Origin: Hyphomicrobiales bacterium
GTDB lineage: Bacteria; Pseudomonadota; Alphaproteobacteria; Rhizobiales; Rhizobiaceae
DNA length: 64,000 nucleotides
NCBI GenBank assembly: GCA_900466605.1
Contig: UBMU01000015.1
Location: forward strand, 62,001 to 126,000
Direction: 5' to 3'
Positions 41,128-50,438 of this stretch are shown piece after piece. The first letter of the stretch is position 1. The number at the start of each line of letters is the position of its first letter. The notes beneath the pieces are model-generated. The model was not told the DNA's origin and did not search any database. It was given only the letters and a program-made list of their open reading frames with translations. Both the position numbers and the translations under genes were made by a program.

Positions 41128-42276
41128 TCAGTCTTCCATTGCGAGAGAGACAAAGCCGCCTGGATGGCGATGAAGCCGTCCGGCAATATCCAGCTCCAGC
41201 AAAACCAGATAGACCGAAGGTGCCGGCAGATCGGTGTGGCGGATGACGTCGTCGATCTCGACAGGTGTCGGCCCAAGCGCATCGATGATAAGCGAGCGAT
41301 CGGATTCGTCAGGCGGCAACATCGAACGGCCGCCCTCGCGCTCCGGCTCCTCCGCGACAGGAGCCGAGTAGGGTTCAATCCGCGAGAGTGGGGCCAGAGC
41401 TTCGGTGACATCGCCAGGAGCGGTGACAATCATTGCACCATCTTTCAGCAGTCCATTGGTGCCATGACAGCGCGGATCAAGCGGCGAACCGGGTACCGCG
41501 AAAACCAGCCGGCCGAACTCGCCGGCAAGCCTTGCCGTGATAAGCGAACCTGAACGCATCGCAGCTTCGACAACGACCACGCCGAGCGAAACGCCGGCAA
41601 TAAGTCGGTTTCGGCGCGGAAAGTCGCGTGCGCGTGGTTCCCAGCCGAACGGCATTTCGCTGATGGCAAGCCCGTTGCCATTCCAGATGTCGTCTAGCAG
41701 ACCGCTATTCTCCGGCGGGTAGGGCTGATCCAGGCCTCCCGCCATGGCTGCCACCGTTCCGGTGTCGAGGCTTGCGCGATGCGCTGCCGTATCGATGCCG
41801 CGCGCAAGGCCGGAGACAACCACGTAGCCAGCCTGACCGCACTGGTACGCAATCGTTGCTGCGAACTTGGCGCCACTGATGGAGGCATTGCGGGAGCCAA
41901 CGATGCCGACTGCCGGCTGAAAGGATACGGAAAGATTGCCCTTGACCGCCAGCAACGGCGGAGCGCCGTCGACTTGCTTCAAGGTTTGGGGATACTCCGG
42001 TTCGCCGATGCCGACAAACCGGGCGCCAAAGCGCTGCGCAGCCTCCAGCTCCCGATGAGCTTCGCTCTCCGTTGCTATCCGGATGGTCCGCGTAGCCCCA
42101 CCGCGTGCAGAAAGCTCGGGCAGCGCGGCCAGCGCAGTTTCGGCGGATCCAAAATGATTGATGAGGTCGCGAAAGGTGGCCGGCCCGACATTGTCGGAGC
42201 GGATGAGCCGCAGCCACGCGATGCGTTGGCGTTCCGTCAGCGCAATTCCCTTTGGCCTTGCGCTGCGAGCGTCCAT
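41128..42276 (-). CDS. dprA: DNA-processing protein DprA
   Basis: A 382-residue protein that loads RecA on incoming single-stranded DNA in natural transformation and is widespread in non-competent bacteria. A SAM-like N-terminus (about 10-60) leads to a Rossmann core with GIVGSRNAS, GLARGIDTAAHRASLD and ENSGLLDDIW. A C-terminal winged helix (about 315-382, TPVEIDDVIRHTDLPAPSV) closes it. It follows plsY by one base, the end of the pyrB run. Confidence 0.92.
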   Translation of the reverse strand: MDARSARPKGIALTERQRIAWLRLIRSDNVGPATFRDLINHFGSAETALAALPELSARGGATRTIRIATESEAHRELEAAQRFGARFVGIGEPEYPQTLKQVDGAPPLLAVKGNLSVSFQPAVGIVGSRNASISGAKFAATIAYQCGQAGYVVVSGLARGIDTAAHRASLDTGTVAAMAGGLDQPYPPENSGLLDDIWNGNGLAISEMPFGWEPRARDFPRRNRLIAGVSLGVVVVEAAMRSGSLITARLAGEFGRLVFAVPGSPLDPRCHGTNGLLKDGAMIVTAPGDVTEALAPLSRIEPYSAPVAEEPEREGGRSMLPPDESDRSLIIDALGPTPVEIDDVIRHTDLPAPSVYLVLLELDIAGRLHRHPGGFVSLAMED

Positions 42277-42277
42277 T

Positions 42278-42898
42278 CTATCCCTTTGCCCCGATCTTGC
42301 TTTCCGTCCCGCTCATCAGACGGGAGATGTTGGCCTTGTGCTTCCAGTAGGAAATGACGGTCATGATCGCCATGACCGCTGCAACCTTCTCGGCGCCCAG
42401 TATCCACAACGCAACCGGAATGACAAGCATTGCAACCAGTGCGGCAAGCGACGAGTACCGGGTCGTGAAAGCGACCGCCAGCCAGACAACTGCGAAAGCC
42501 AGAACCATGATCGGCGCAACGCCGAGTAACGTACCGATATAAGTGGCGACGCCCTTGCCACCCTTGAAGCCGATCCAGACCGGAAAGAGGTGCCCGATGA
42601 AGGCGAAGAAGCCGGCAATCAGTGCTGCTTCACTGCCCAGGAAGTGGCCGACGATCCATGCGGCGGCGGATGCCTTCAGCGCATCGAGCAGAAGCGTTGC
42701 GGCAGCAAGCTTCTTGTTGCCGGTTCTAAGCACATTGGTCGCGCCGATATTGCCGGATCCGATGCTGCGCACGTCGCCAAGGCCGGCTGCCTTTGTCAGG
42801 ATCAGGCCGAACGGGATGGAGCCGAGCAGGTAGCCGATGGCGGCCGCCGCCAACGCGATCGGCAGGGTGATTTGCCATGTCATGAGATTCGAGACCAT
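42278..42898 (-). CDS. plsY: Glycerol-3-phosphate acyltransferase PlsY
   Basis: A 206-residue inner-membrane enzyme with five predicted helices. It transfers acyl groups from acyl phosphate to glycerol-3-phosphate, the first step of phospholipid synthesis. Motifs are [31 protein letters not shown] (motif 1, with SGNIGATN) and [13 protein letters not shown] (motif 2). ATG 42880 (MTWQITL) is a possible start, giving 200 residues. The neighbour genes pyrC and dprA are in the same direction. Confidence 0.93.
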   Translation of the reverse strand: MVSNLMTWQITLPIALAAAAIGYLLGSIPFGLILTKAAGLGDVRSIGSGNIGATNVLRTGNKKLAAATLLLDALKASAAAWIVGHFLGSEAALIAGFFAFIGHLFPVWIGFKGGKGVATYIGTLLGVAPIMVLAFAVVWLAVAFTTRYSSLAALVAMLVIPVALWILGAEKVAAVMAIMTVISYWKHKANISRLMSGTESKIGAKG

Positions 42899-42928
42899 GT
42901 TGCCTCCGGTGGTGATTATGTCTTTTAT

Positions 42929-44218
42929 TCAAATCGTGTGCACGCACTGTCCGGCGACATAGGTCGCAACAGCGCGTCCGCTGAAGCGCGCGTCTTCGAA
43001 CGGTGTGTTCTTCGAGCGGGAAAGAAGCATGTCCTTTGAAACAAGCCATGGATCGTCGAGATCGATCAGCGCGATATCCGCCTTCGCGCCCGGCTTCAGC
43101 GTGCCGGCCTCCAGGCCGAAGATCTGTGCCGGCCGCGTCGACATCGCATCGACGAGGCGCATGAGGCTCACCTGGCCGCTGTGATACAGGCGGAGCGCTG
43201 CAGCGAGCAGCGTTTCCAGGCCGACGGCCCCATCTGCAGCTTCGCCGAACGGCAGCCGCTTCGTATCGACATCCTGCGGATCGTGCGAAGAAACGATGAT
43301 ATCTATCGCACCGCGTGCAAGCGCATCCACCATTGCAACGCGGTCGTCTTCGGACCGCAGCGGCGGATAGAGCTTGAAGAAGGTGCGATATTCGCCGATG
43401 TCGTTCTCATTGAGCGAAAGGTTGTTGATCGAGATGCCGCAGGTCACGGTCGCGCCGCGGCTCCGGGCAAGTTCGATCGCCTCGACCGATTCCGGCACCG
43501 ATATCATCGCTGCATGGTAGTTGCCACGCGTCAGCTTGGCGATGCGCAGGTCGCGCTCCAGTGGGATGAGTTCTGCTTCCTTCGGAATCCCGCCAAGACC
43601 GAGCCAGCTGGCGAACAGTCCCTCATGCATGACGCCGGTGGCGCCCAGATATTTGTCTCGCGTCTCGCAGGAGATCACGGCGCCGAACTCACGCGCATAG
43701 GTCATGACCCGACGCAGGACCTGCGTGTCGTGGACACTCGAGCGGCCATCGGTGAACGCGACCGCGCCAGCTTCCATCAGGAGGCCGATTTCGGTCATTT
43801 CCTCGCCCGCAAGATGCTTGGTGATCGCCGCCGCCGGATAGACGTTGACGAGCGCCTTGTCCTTCGCCGTCTTCTTGACGAACTCCACCAGTGCGATGTC
43901 GTCGATGACGGGATCGGTGTCGGGCATCATGATGATTGAGGTAACACCACCGGCTGCTGCCGCACGGCTCGCCGACGCGATTGTTTCGCGGTGTTCGGCG
44001 CCCGGCTCACCAATATGGACGCGGGCATCGACGAGGCCTGGCGTGGCGACGAGACCGGTGCAATCGCGCACTTCGGCGCCGTCGGGCGTCGCCTGGTTCT
44101 GTGCATCCGCCCCAGCGGCAACGATCAGGCCATCCTTGACGATGATGCTGCCGACTTCATCGAGATTGCGCGAGGGGTCGACGATGCGAACGTTCTTGAG
44201 GACGATCGAGTTCTTCAT
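42929..44218 (-). CDS. pyrC: Dihydroorotase homologue, probably non-catalytic (PyrC')
   Basis: A 429-residue protein of the class I dihydroorotase family. Metal and catalytic residues are missing: the DxHxHxRE motif reads DARVHIGE (R66 and G70), the histidine pair of the second ligand block reads INNLS, the HxED block reads SCETRD and the catalytic aspartate of the TDHAPH motif is S311 in SSHDPQ. In Pseudomonas and relatives such a PyrC' holds aspartate transcarbamoylase together. Its ATG overlaps the pyrB stop by 4 bases. A working dihydroorotase must be elsewhere in the genome. Confidence 0.88.
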   Translation of the reverse strand: MKNSIVLKNVRIVDPSRNLDEVGSIIVKDGLIVAAGADAQNQATPDGAEVRDCTGLVATPGLVDARVHIGEPGAEHRETIASASRAAAAGGVTSIIMMPDTDPVIDDIALVEFVKKTAKDKALVNVYPAAAITKHLAGEEMTEIGLLMEAGAVAFTDGRSSVHDTQVLRRVMTYAREFGAVISCETRDKYLGATGVMHEGLFASWLGLGGIPKEAELIPLERDLRIAKLTRGNYHAAMISVPESVEAIELARSRGATVTCGISINNLSLNENDIGEYRTFFKLYPPLRSEDDRVAMVDALARGAIDIIVSSHDPQDVDTKRLPFGEAADGAVGLETLLAAALRLYHSGQVSLMRLVDAMSTRPAQIFGLEAGTLKPGAKADIALIDLDDPWLVSKDMLLSRSKNTPFEDARFSGRAVATYVAGQCVHTI

Positions 44219-45171
44219 GCGCCGGCTCCTTCGGTGCGGGGACCCTGATTTTGCGAGACGAGCAACGTCTCCATCACGGCCATGCGCACCGCCACCCCCA
44301 TTTCCACCTGTTCTGCAATCACGCTCTGCGGCCCGTCCGCGACCTCGGAGGAGATCTCGACGCCACGGTTCATCGGGCCGGGATGCATGACGAGCGCATC
44401 TTCCTTCGCCGCCTTCAGCGTCTCCGCGTCGAGCCCATAGAAGTGATAGTACTCGCGCACCGACGGCACGAAGGCACCGGACATGCGCTCGCGCTGCAGG
44501 CGCAGCATCATCACCACATCCGCGTCCTTCAGGCCTTCCTTCATGGAGTGGAAGACCTCGACGCCCATGTCGGCGATGCCTGATGGCAGCAGCGTAGCTG
44601 GCGCTACCACGCGCACGCGTGCGCCCATGGCGTTCAGCAACAGGATGTTGGAGCGCGCTACGCGCGAATGCAGCACGTCGCCGCAGATCGCGACAATGAT
44701 GCGTGACAGCTTTCCCTTGGCGCGGCGGATCGTCAGAGCGTCAAGCAGCGCCTGCGTCGGATGCTCGTGCTGGCCGTCGCCGGCGTTGACCACCGAGCAG
44801 GAGACCTTCTGTGCGAGCAGGGCGGCGGCACCGGCGCTGGAGTGGCGGATAACGAGGACGTCGGGCCGCATCGCGTTCAGCGTCATCGCCGTATCGATCA
44901 GCGTCTCGCCCTTCTTTACCGAGGAATTGCCGACCGACATGTTCATCACGTCGGCGCCGAGGCGCTTTCCGGCAAGCTCGAAGGAGGCCTGCGTGCGGGT
45001 CGATGCCTCGAAAAAGAGATTGATCTGAGTCAGGCCGCGAAGGGTCGACGTTTTCTTTTCTCTTTGCCGACTGATCTTGACGGCCTCGTCGGCCTTGTCG
45101 AGGAGAAAGGTGATATCCTGCTCTGTGAGCCCTTTGATACCGATGAGGTGGCGGTGGGGAAAGAAGACCAT
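44215..45171 (-). CDS. pyrB: Aspartate carbamoyltransferase catalytic chain
   Basis: A 318-residue enzyme that makes carbamoyl-aspartate, the first committed step of pyrimidine synthesis. The carbamoyl-phosphate site [13 protein letters not shown], the [11 protein letters not shown] block and the closing MHPGPMNRG are present. It is the first gene of the run pyrB-pyrC'-plsY-dprA and shares a 4-base overlap with pyrC. No pyrI-like regulatory chain is present, consistent with a PyrB-PyrC' dodecamer. Confidence 0.95.
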   Translation of the reverse strand: MVFFPHRHLIGIKGLTEQDITFLLDKADEAVKISRQREKKTSTLRGLTQINLFFEASTRTQASFELAGKRLGADVMNMSVGNSSVKKGETLIDTAMTLNAMRPDVLVIRHSSAGAAALLAQKVSCSVVNAGDGQHEHPTQALLDALTIRRAKGKLSRIIVAICGDVLHSRVARSNILLLNAMGARVRVVAPATLLPSGIADMGVEVFHSMKEGLKDADVVMMLRLQRERMSGAFVPSVREYYHFYGLDAETLKAAKEDALVMHPGPMNRGVEISSEVADGPQSVIAEQVEMGVAVRMAVMETLLVSQNQGPRTEGAGA

Positions 45172-45259
45172 GAACCTGCCTCTTGCTGTCGTCTGCGCGG
45201 TCTATAAAGAGTGAGCCGGGCGGCGGCAAGCTTGCGCTGTGGGCAAAGGCCTGTCTCCC

Positions 45260-45290
45260 CTGCAATTTTACCCGAATTCAACTATTGCAG
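45260..45290. promoter_or_regulatory. Inverted repeat between pyrB and the acyl-CoA dehydrogenase gene
   Basis: CTGCAAT and ATTGCAG are perfect inverted copies 17 bases apart, flanked by a longer imperfect continuation (CCTGTC on the left, GGACAGG on the right). They lie in the 180-base divergent gap and could be an operator or an RNA hairpin. Confidence 0.3.
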
Positions 45291-45351
45291 AGGACAGGGA
45301 AATTGTAACTTCCGGTTTCCCTTTGCCTGCCTCTTGCACTAGAAGCGATTC

Positions 45352-47001
45352 ATGACACCCGCCGAAGAGAAACTTGCCGAACTCAACCAGCCGAGCCTGT
45401 GGTCCGGGATCAACGCCTATAGGTCCGATCCGCTGATCGTCGACCTGACCGGTACGTTGCCGCGAGGGATTCGCGACGATCTCGACAATATGGGCCGCTA
45501 CGTGACCTCGCCGGAGGCGCAGGAACTGGCGCGCATGGCGAATCAGGGCACGCCACAACTGCGCACACATGGTCCGCGTGGCGAGCGGCTCGATGTTGTG
45601 GAGTTCCATCCGGCATGGCACGCGCTGATGCGACGTTCCATGTCATCCGGGCTGCATTCGTCCGTGTGGGATCCGCAGGCGGACACCGAGGCGAAGAACC
45701 AGGCCCACAAGGTCAGGGCGGCGCGCTTTTATCTGACATCACAGCTGGAGTCCGGTCACCTTTGCCCGCTGACGATGACGAGTGCGTCCGTCGCGGCGCT
45801 GTCGGCTTCGCCGGCCGTGCAGAAGGATTGGGCACCGAAGATTCTCTCGCGCAAATACGACTCCACCAACAAGCCCGCCATGCAGAAGTCCGCCGTGACA
45901 ATCGGCATGGGCATGACCGAGAAGCAGGGTGGCACGGACGTGCGGGCCAACAAGACGGCGGCGGAAAAGATCAGCGAAGGTATCTACCGTCTGTCCGGCC
46001 ACAAGTGGTTCATGTCGGCGCCGATGAGCGACGCTTTCGTGATGCTGGCGCAGACGAAGGACGGAATGGGCTGCTTCCTCGTTCCTAGGCTGCTTGAAGA
46101 CGGTTCGGCGAACGGGCTGCACTTCCAGCGCCTGAAGGATAAGGTCGGTAACCGCTCAAATGCCTCGTCGGAAGTCGAGTTCAACGATACATTCGGCTTT
46201 CTGCTCGGCACGCCGGACGGCGGCATCCGCACAATTCTCGACATGGTGACATTGACGCGCCTCGACTGTGCGCTGGCCTCTTCAGGCATCATGCGAGCCT
46301 CGCTGGCAGAAGCCGTGCACCATACCCGCGGGCGCAGCGTTTTCGGCAAGATGCTGGTCAGCCAGCCGATCATGACACGCGTCCTGGCCGACATGGCGCT
46401 CGATGTGGCGGCGGCGACGGCGCTGTCCTTCCGGCTTGCCGACGCATTCGACCGCGCACGCGGCAGCGCCGAAGAGGCGGCCTACGCTCGCGTCATGACG
46501 CCGGTTGCAAAATACTGGTGCTGCAAGATCGCGCCTGCGCTGATCTACGAGGCGATGGAGTGCATCGGCGGCAGCGGTTACATCGAAGAGCGCCCGATCG
46601 CCCGCCACTATCGTGAAGCGCCTGTTAACGCGATCTGGGAAGGTTCGGGCAATGTCATGGCACTCGACGTGTTGCGCATCCTGAACCGCGGCAAGGATCT
46701 CTTCGAGACGGTCTTTGCCGGGCTCGCGCGCGATCTCGGCCCGGCTGGCAAGAAGACCATCGATGTCTTGCGCGCCGCCATGGCGCTCTGCGAGCGGGAC
46801 GAGGGCGCTGCGCGCCTTCTGGTCGAACAACTGGCGCTCGCCGCCGGCGCTGCCGAACTCTATCGCTTGGGGGCAGGGCGGATCGCTGACGCCTTCATTG
46901 AAACCCGTCTCGCAGGCGGCTGGCGCTCGACTTATGGGATGCTCGATTCGCGCTTCGACGCCAGCTACATCGTCGATCTCCTCTATCCGCCGGCAAACTG
47001 A
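45352..47001 (+). CDS. AidB-like acyl-CoA dehydrogenase family protein
   Basis: A 549-residue flavoprotein of the acyl-CoA dehydrogenase superfamily, longer than the 380-residue metabolic enzymes and matching AidB. It has KSAVTIGMGMTEKQGGTDVRANKT at the substrate and flavin site, SGHKWFMSAPMSD and the catalytic region EAMECIGGSGYIEE. E. coli AidB is part of the response to DNA alkylation and binds DNA. Whether this one repairs, protects or metabolises isovaleryl-like substrates cannot be read. It overlaps the next gene by one base. Confidence 0.88.
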   Translation: MTPAEEKLAELNQPSLWSGINAYRSDPLIVDLTGTLPRGIRDDLDNMGRYVTSPEAQELARMANQGTPQLRTHGPRGERLDVVEFHPAWHALMRRSMSSGLHSSVWDPQADTEAKNQAHKVRAARFYLTSQLESGHLCPLTMTSASVAALSASPAVQKDWAPKILSRKYDSTNKPAMQKSAVTIGMGMTEKQGGTDVRANKTAAEKISEGIYRLSGHKWFMSAPMSDAFVMLAQTKDGMGCFLVPRLLEDGSANGLHFQRLKDKVGNRSNASSEVEFNDTFGFLLGTPDGGIRTILDMVTLTRLDCALASSGIMRASLAEAVHHTRGRSVFGKMLVSQPIMTRVLADMALDVAAATALSFRLADAFDRARGSAEEAAYARVMTPVAKYWCCKIAPALIYEAMECIGGSGYIEERPIARHYREAPVNAIWEGSGNVMALDVLRILNRGKDLFETVFAGLARDLGPAGKKTIDVLRAAMALCERDEGAARLLVEQLALAAGAAELYRLGAGRIADAFIETRLAGGWRSTYGMLDSRFDASYIVDLLYPPAN

Positions 47002-47618
47002 TGACTGTGCTGCGTCCCGTCCGCGCCGACGATCTCGAGCAGATTTATCAGATCTCTCTTGTGACGGGCGACGCCGGTAGCGATGCGTCCAAATTGCATC
47101 ACGACGGCAAGCTGATCGGCCACATCTATTCGGCGCCTTACGTCCTGCTCAGCCCTGAAACGGCTTTCGTTGTCGAGGATGCCGAAGGCGTTGCCGGTTA
47201 CATCGTCGGTGTCTTCGACACAGTTTCCTTCGAGCAGCGGCTTGAACGCGATTGGTGGCCGGCGCTCCGAAAGGCTTACGCCGATCCGCAGGGGGATCCG
47301 ACGACATGGAGCGCAGATCAAAAGCGCATCGCCGCGATCCACCACCCGTCTCATGTCCCTGCGGCACTCGTTAATGCCTTTCCGGCGCACATTCACATGA
47401 ACCTGCTACCGCGCTTGCAGGGGCAGGGTATGGGTACCAGGCTTCTTGACCAATGGCTTACAACTGCGCGAGCTGCAGCTGTTAGGGCTGTTCATCTAGG
47501 CGCGAACGCAAACAATCACGGCGCTTTGCGCTTCTGGGGCTCGCGCGGATTTAGTCGCATCGAGCCGCCGTTGGTGGATCCGTCCGACCCCACCGCGTGG
47601 TTCGGACAAAAATTGTAA
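47001..47618 (+). CDS. GNAT family N-acetyltransferase
   Basis: A 205-residue acetyltransferase. The pattern is VLRPVRADDLEQIYQISL at the start and the acetyl-CoA loop LPRLQGQGMGTRLLDQWL (Q-x-x-G-x-G-T/A) in the C-terminal half. Its substrate is unknown. The ATG overlaps the stop of the AidB-like gene (TGATG), so both proteins should be made together. Confidence 0.88.
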   Translation: MTVLRPVRADDLEQIYQISLVTGDAGSDASKLHHDGKLIGHIYSAPYVLLSPETAFVVEDAEGVAGYIVGVFDTVSFEQRLERDWWPALRKAYADPQGDPTTWSADQKRIAAIHHPSHVPAALVNAFPAHIHMNLLPRLQGQGMGTRLLDQWLTTARAAAVRAVHLGANANNHGALRFWGSRGFSRIEPPLVDPSDPTAWFGQKL

Positions 47619-47633
47619 TAGCCTCTTCGGGGG

Positions 47634-47655
47634 GGTGTCACTACATGGTGACGCC
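47634..47655. promoter_or_regulatory. Inverted repeat between the GNAT and TetR genes
   Basis: GGTGTCAC and GTGACGCC are inverted copies with one T-G mismatch, 6 bases apart, with a perfect GTCAC/GTGAC core. It lies 16 bases after the GNAT stop and 117 before the TetR start. It may be a short terminator or a TetR operator. Confidence 0.35.
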
Positions 47656-47771
47656 GTTGTAAACGTTGTGCTCTTTGGCACGATGTCCACAATCTTTCGA
47701 GGATGTCGGCGTTGCCGGTCCCCAGCAGTGTTGCTACTCACCGCGAAGTGACAAATCGGACCGAATCCTTG

Positions 47772-48434
47772 ATGCTCAATGATCCCATGATGCTAGCGCC
47801 CGTTGCCGACGCGATCCGTGTCGAACCCGAAAAGAGAATCCGCGATCGCGGCGCAACGGAAAAGGCAATCCTGAGGGCCGCCAAATCGCTACTGGCGGAG
47901 GAGGGATTCCAGAATTTCGGGATCAACGCGGTAGCCCGCCGTGCCGGCTGCGACAAGCAGTTGATCTATCGCTACTATGGCGGCTTGAACGGCCTCGTGG
48001 AGGCAATCGGTGCCGATCTTGGCACCTGGGTCAAGGATCGCATTCCGGAAGACACCGGAGGTATGTTTCTTCTGACTTACGGTGACCTGATGGAGCGACT
48101 ATCGCTCCTCTTCCTGGAGGCGTTGAGGGATGATCCATTGGTGCGCCGCATCGTGGCATGGGAAGTTTCAGAGAACACGGAGCAGGTGAGGCGGCTTTCC
48201 GAGGCGCGGTCGAAGGCCCTGGCAACCTGGCTCGATCGCATGCGTGGATCGCTGACGCCGCCGAAGGGTGTCGACGTCGTGGCCGTCAATGCGATTCTGA
48301 TCGCAGCCATCCAGCATCTCGTTCTTTCCGCATCCGCAGGCGGTCAGTGCGCTGGCCTGGCGCTGAAGACGCCGAAGGATTGGGAGAAGGCGGCGACCGC
48401 CCTGAAACGTATCGTTCGTGGCGTCTACGGTTGA
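47772..48434 (+). CDS. TetR family transcriptional regulator
   Basis: A 220-residue regulator. The N-terminal helix-turn-helix is clear (KAILRAAKSLLAEEGFQNFGINAVARRAGCDKQLIYRYYGGLNGL). The C-terminal helical ligand domain has no recognisable effector site. The ATG at 47772 (MLNDP) is chosen; the frame is open to 47703 and another ATG lies at 47787. No metabolic neighbour gives away its target, though the upstream AidB-like and GNAT genes are candidates. Confidence 0.85.
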   Translation: MLNDPMMLAPVADAIRVEPEKRIRDRGATEKAILRAAKSLLAEEGFQNFGINAVARRAGCDKQLIYRYYGGLNGLVEAIGADLGTWVKDRIPEDTGGMFLLTYGDLMERLSLLFLEALRDDPLVRRIVAWEVSENTEQVRRLSEARSKALATWLDRMRGSLTPPKGVDVVAVNAILIAAIQHLVLSASAGGQCAGLALKTPKDWEKAATALKRIVRGVYG

Positions 48435-48557
48435 AGCAGAGACGATTTTTCCACAGGCGTCCCGCTGCGCGTTAACCTTAACAAATGGTTTACGTTGCGC
48501 CTTTCCGGTTAAGAAGTCAGTTTGCCAGGCAGTCCAAAATGTTGGGTGTCTGGAACC

Positions 48558-48731
48558 ATGGGAACCAAAATCGCAAGAGCCGCGTTTCTTGTTGCCGCGA
48601 TAACGTTTTTCGCTGTGCTCGCCCTGGATATCGCTGTGCCGGCGCTGGTTCTGGGTACGATGGCGTTGTCGATATGGGCGGTTTCACACGAGGGACTATC
48701 CATTCGAAGAGAACGAGAGACGACCGCATGA
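48558..48731 (+). CDS. Small membrane protein coupled to DUF6105
   Basis: A 57-residue protein: MGTKIARAA, then two hydrophobic stretches (about 8-25 and 27-43), then a charged tail. Its stop overlaps the next ATG by 4 bases (ATGA), which strongly suggests that it is translated. No family is known to me. The frame runs back to 48522 without a better start. Confidence 0.6.
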   Translation: MGTKIARAAFLVAAITFFAVLALDIAVPALVLGTMALSIWAVSHEGLSIRRERETTA

Positions 48732-49060
48732 AGTGGTTTCTGATCTTCTGGGCCGGCCCCATCGTCTTTCTGGCGGGATGGTACTGGCTTTCCTACTACG
48801 ACATGAACTTCGGCATCTTCATGCTGAGCAGGCAGGTTCACGACCTGACCTTCGAGATTTATGGGAAGGTGCTCGGCGTCCCGCCGGAGACCATTCCGCC
48901 GCTGGTCGCCCGCGCGATCGTCGTCGACAGCCTTGTCGTTTTCGCAATCGTAGGATTCCGTCGACGCAAGGCGATTGCCGCCTGGTGGCGTGCGCGTCAC
49001 GCGTCCAAGTCGTCGGATGCCGTTCTGCCGAGCAACGATAGCCTGTCCAGCGCTCCCTGA
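48728..49060 (+). CDS. DUF6105 family membrane protein
   Basis: A 110-residue protein with two hydrophobic segments (about 3-22 and 60-80) and the DUF6105-like stretch [23 protein letters not shown] and [18 protein letters not shown]. Function is unknown. It overlaps the upstream small membrane gene by 4 bases and its last 64 bases overlap, on the opposite strand, the end of ruvX. Confidence 0.75.
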   Translation: MKWFLIFWAGPIVFLAGWYWLSYYDMNFGIFMLSRQVHDLTFEIYGKVLGVPPETIPPLVARAIVVDSLVVFAIVGFRRRKAIAAWWRARHASKSSDAVLPSNDSLSSAP

Positions 49061-49491
49061 AGAATGAAGCTCGCGGCGGCCGAGTCGATGCGTTCGGCAC
49101 GCTTGCTGCGTGAGACGTCCATCTCCAGCAGCGCGCGCTCGGCAGCGACCGTCGACAGCCGCTCGTCCCAATAGACGAAAGGCAGATCGGTCTTCTGCTC
49201 CATGTTGCGCACGAAGGCCCGCGTCGCCTGAACACGCGGTCCGGCTGATCCGTCCATATTGACAGGTAGGCCGATGACGAAGGCGGCAACCTTCTCCTTT
49301 TCGGCGAACTCCAGCAACGCTACTGCATCGATTGTGAATTTCTCGCGCTTGATGACAGTTCGTGGGGTCGAAAAGCGTCGGCCGAGATCGGACATCGAAA
49401 GCCCGATCGTTTTAGTGCCGAGATCGAGCCCCGCGATCGCCTGTCCCGGCTGCAGCGCAGTTGCCAGTTCTTCGATCGTCAGCACCGTCAT
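48997..49491 (-). CDS. ruvX: Putative pre-16S rRNA nuclease / Holliday junction resolvase RuvX (YqgF)
   Basis: A 164-residue RNase H-fold protein. The opening [24 protein letters not shown] carries the first metal aspartate, and [16 protein letters not shown], then [18 protein letters not shown], hold the others. E. coli YqgF acts in maturation of the 16S rRNA 5' end; older work calls it a resolvase. Its last 64 bases overlap the 3' end of the DUF6105 gene on the other strand. Confidence 0.92.
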   Translation of the reverse strand: MTVLTIEELATALQPGQAIAGLDLGTKTIGLSMSDLGRRFSTPRTVIKREKFTIDAVALLEFAEKEKVAAFVIGLPVNMDGSAGPRVQATRAFVRNMEQKTDLPFVYWDERLSTVAAERALLEMDVSRSKRAERIDSAAASFILQGALDRLSLLGRTASDDLDA

Positions 49492-49609
49492 TGTCGTTTC
49501 ATCCTGTCAAAAGAAATTGAAGCGGCGGCGCTTTTCTTTGCAACCGCATCCGATATGTCCATAACCAGCAAAACAGGCTTTTGCATCTGATAATCGAAGG
49601 AGACATTTT

Positions 49610-50314
49610 ATGAAGATCACTTGGCTCGGTCACTCCGCTTTCCGGATCGAGATCGGAAAGGCGAAAATCCTGCTCGATCCGTTCCTCACGCATAATTCCT
49701 CCTTCGCTGGGCAAAGCCTCAAGGATGTCGCAAGTGGCGTCACCCATATCCTGCTGACGCATGGCCACGGCGATCACGTCGGCGATACCGTAGCACTTGC
49801 CAAGGAGACCGGCGCAGTCGTTCTCGCAAATGCCGACCTCGCCAGTTGGCTGGAATCGAAGGGCCTGTCGAAGCTCGAAATGGGCAATACTGGCGGCACG
49901 ATTTCCTTCGACGGGTTCTCTGCGACCTTTACCAACGCACTGCATTCCTCCGCCCAGATCACTGAGGATGGCGTTTCGCACGCCCTTGGCAATGCCAACG
50001 GTCTGATGCTGCACTTCGATGAGGAAGCCTCCATCCTCGCCATGGGCGATACCGACATCTTCTCCGACATGGCACTGATCAACGAACTGCATCAGCCCGA
50101 TATCGCGTTTGTGCCGATCGGCGATCGCTTCACGATGGGCGGCGCCGTCGCGGCATTGGCTTGCCAGCGCTACTTCAACTTCAAGACGGCGATACCTTGC
50201 CACTATGGCACCTTCCCGATCATCGACCAGACGCCCGAGAAGTTCGTCACCGGTATGGACGGATCGAAGACGGCGGTGAAGACGCCGAAGCCAGGCGACA
50301 GCCTCTCTTTCTAA
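49610..50314 (+). CDS. UPF0173 metal-dependent hydrolase
   Basis: A 234-residue metallo-beta-lactamase fold protein of the UPF0173 group. The metal motif [13 protein letters not shown] is intact, and further ligands fit the histidine in NALHSSAQ, the aspartate in AMGDTDIF and the histidine in IPCHYGTFP. The substrate is unknown. It starts with the GGAGACA ribosome site. It lies divergent from ruvX with 118 bases between. Confidence 0.9.
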   Translation: MKITWLGHSAFRIEIGKAKILLDPFLTHNSSFAGQSLKDVASGVTHILLTHGHGDHVGDTVALAKETGAVVLANADLASWLESKGLSKLEMGNTGGTISFDGFSATFTNALHSSAQITEDGVSHALGNANGLMLHFDEEASILAMGDTDIFSDMALINELHQPDIAFVPIGDRFTMGGAVAALACQRYFNFKTAIPCHYGTFPIIDQTPEKFVTGMDGSKTAVKTPKPGDSLSF

Positions 50315-50367
50315 GCAACGCCTGCTGAAACTGCCTCGATTCCAGCGGCGGAATTCTACGCAATCCG

Positions 50368-50403
50368 AAGGCCATGCCCGTTGCACACAGCGGACATGGC
50401 CTT
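50368..50403 (+). terminator. Long stem-loop upstream of gatC
   Basis: AAGGCCATG pairs perfectly with CATGGCCTT across an 18-base loop with an inner CCG/CGG pair. It lies between the hydrolase stop and gatC, 35 bases before the gatC ATG. The U-run is weak (TTTAT), so it may be a terminator or a leader element. Confidence 0.5.
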
Positions 50404-50438
50404 TATAGCGGGTAGGAAAATCCCATCCGGAGAATGTT

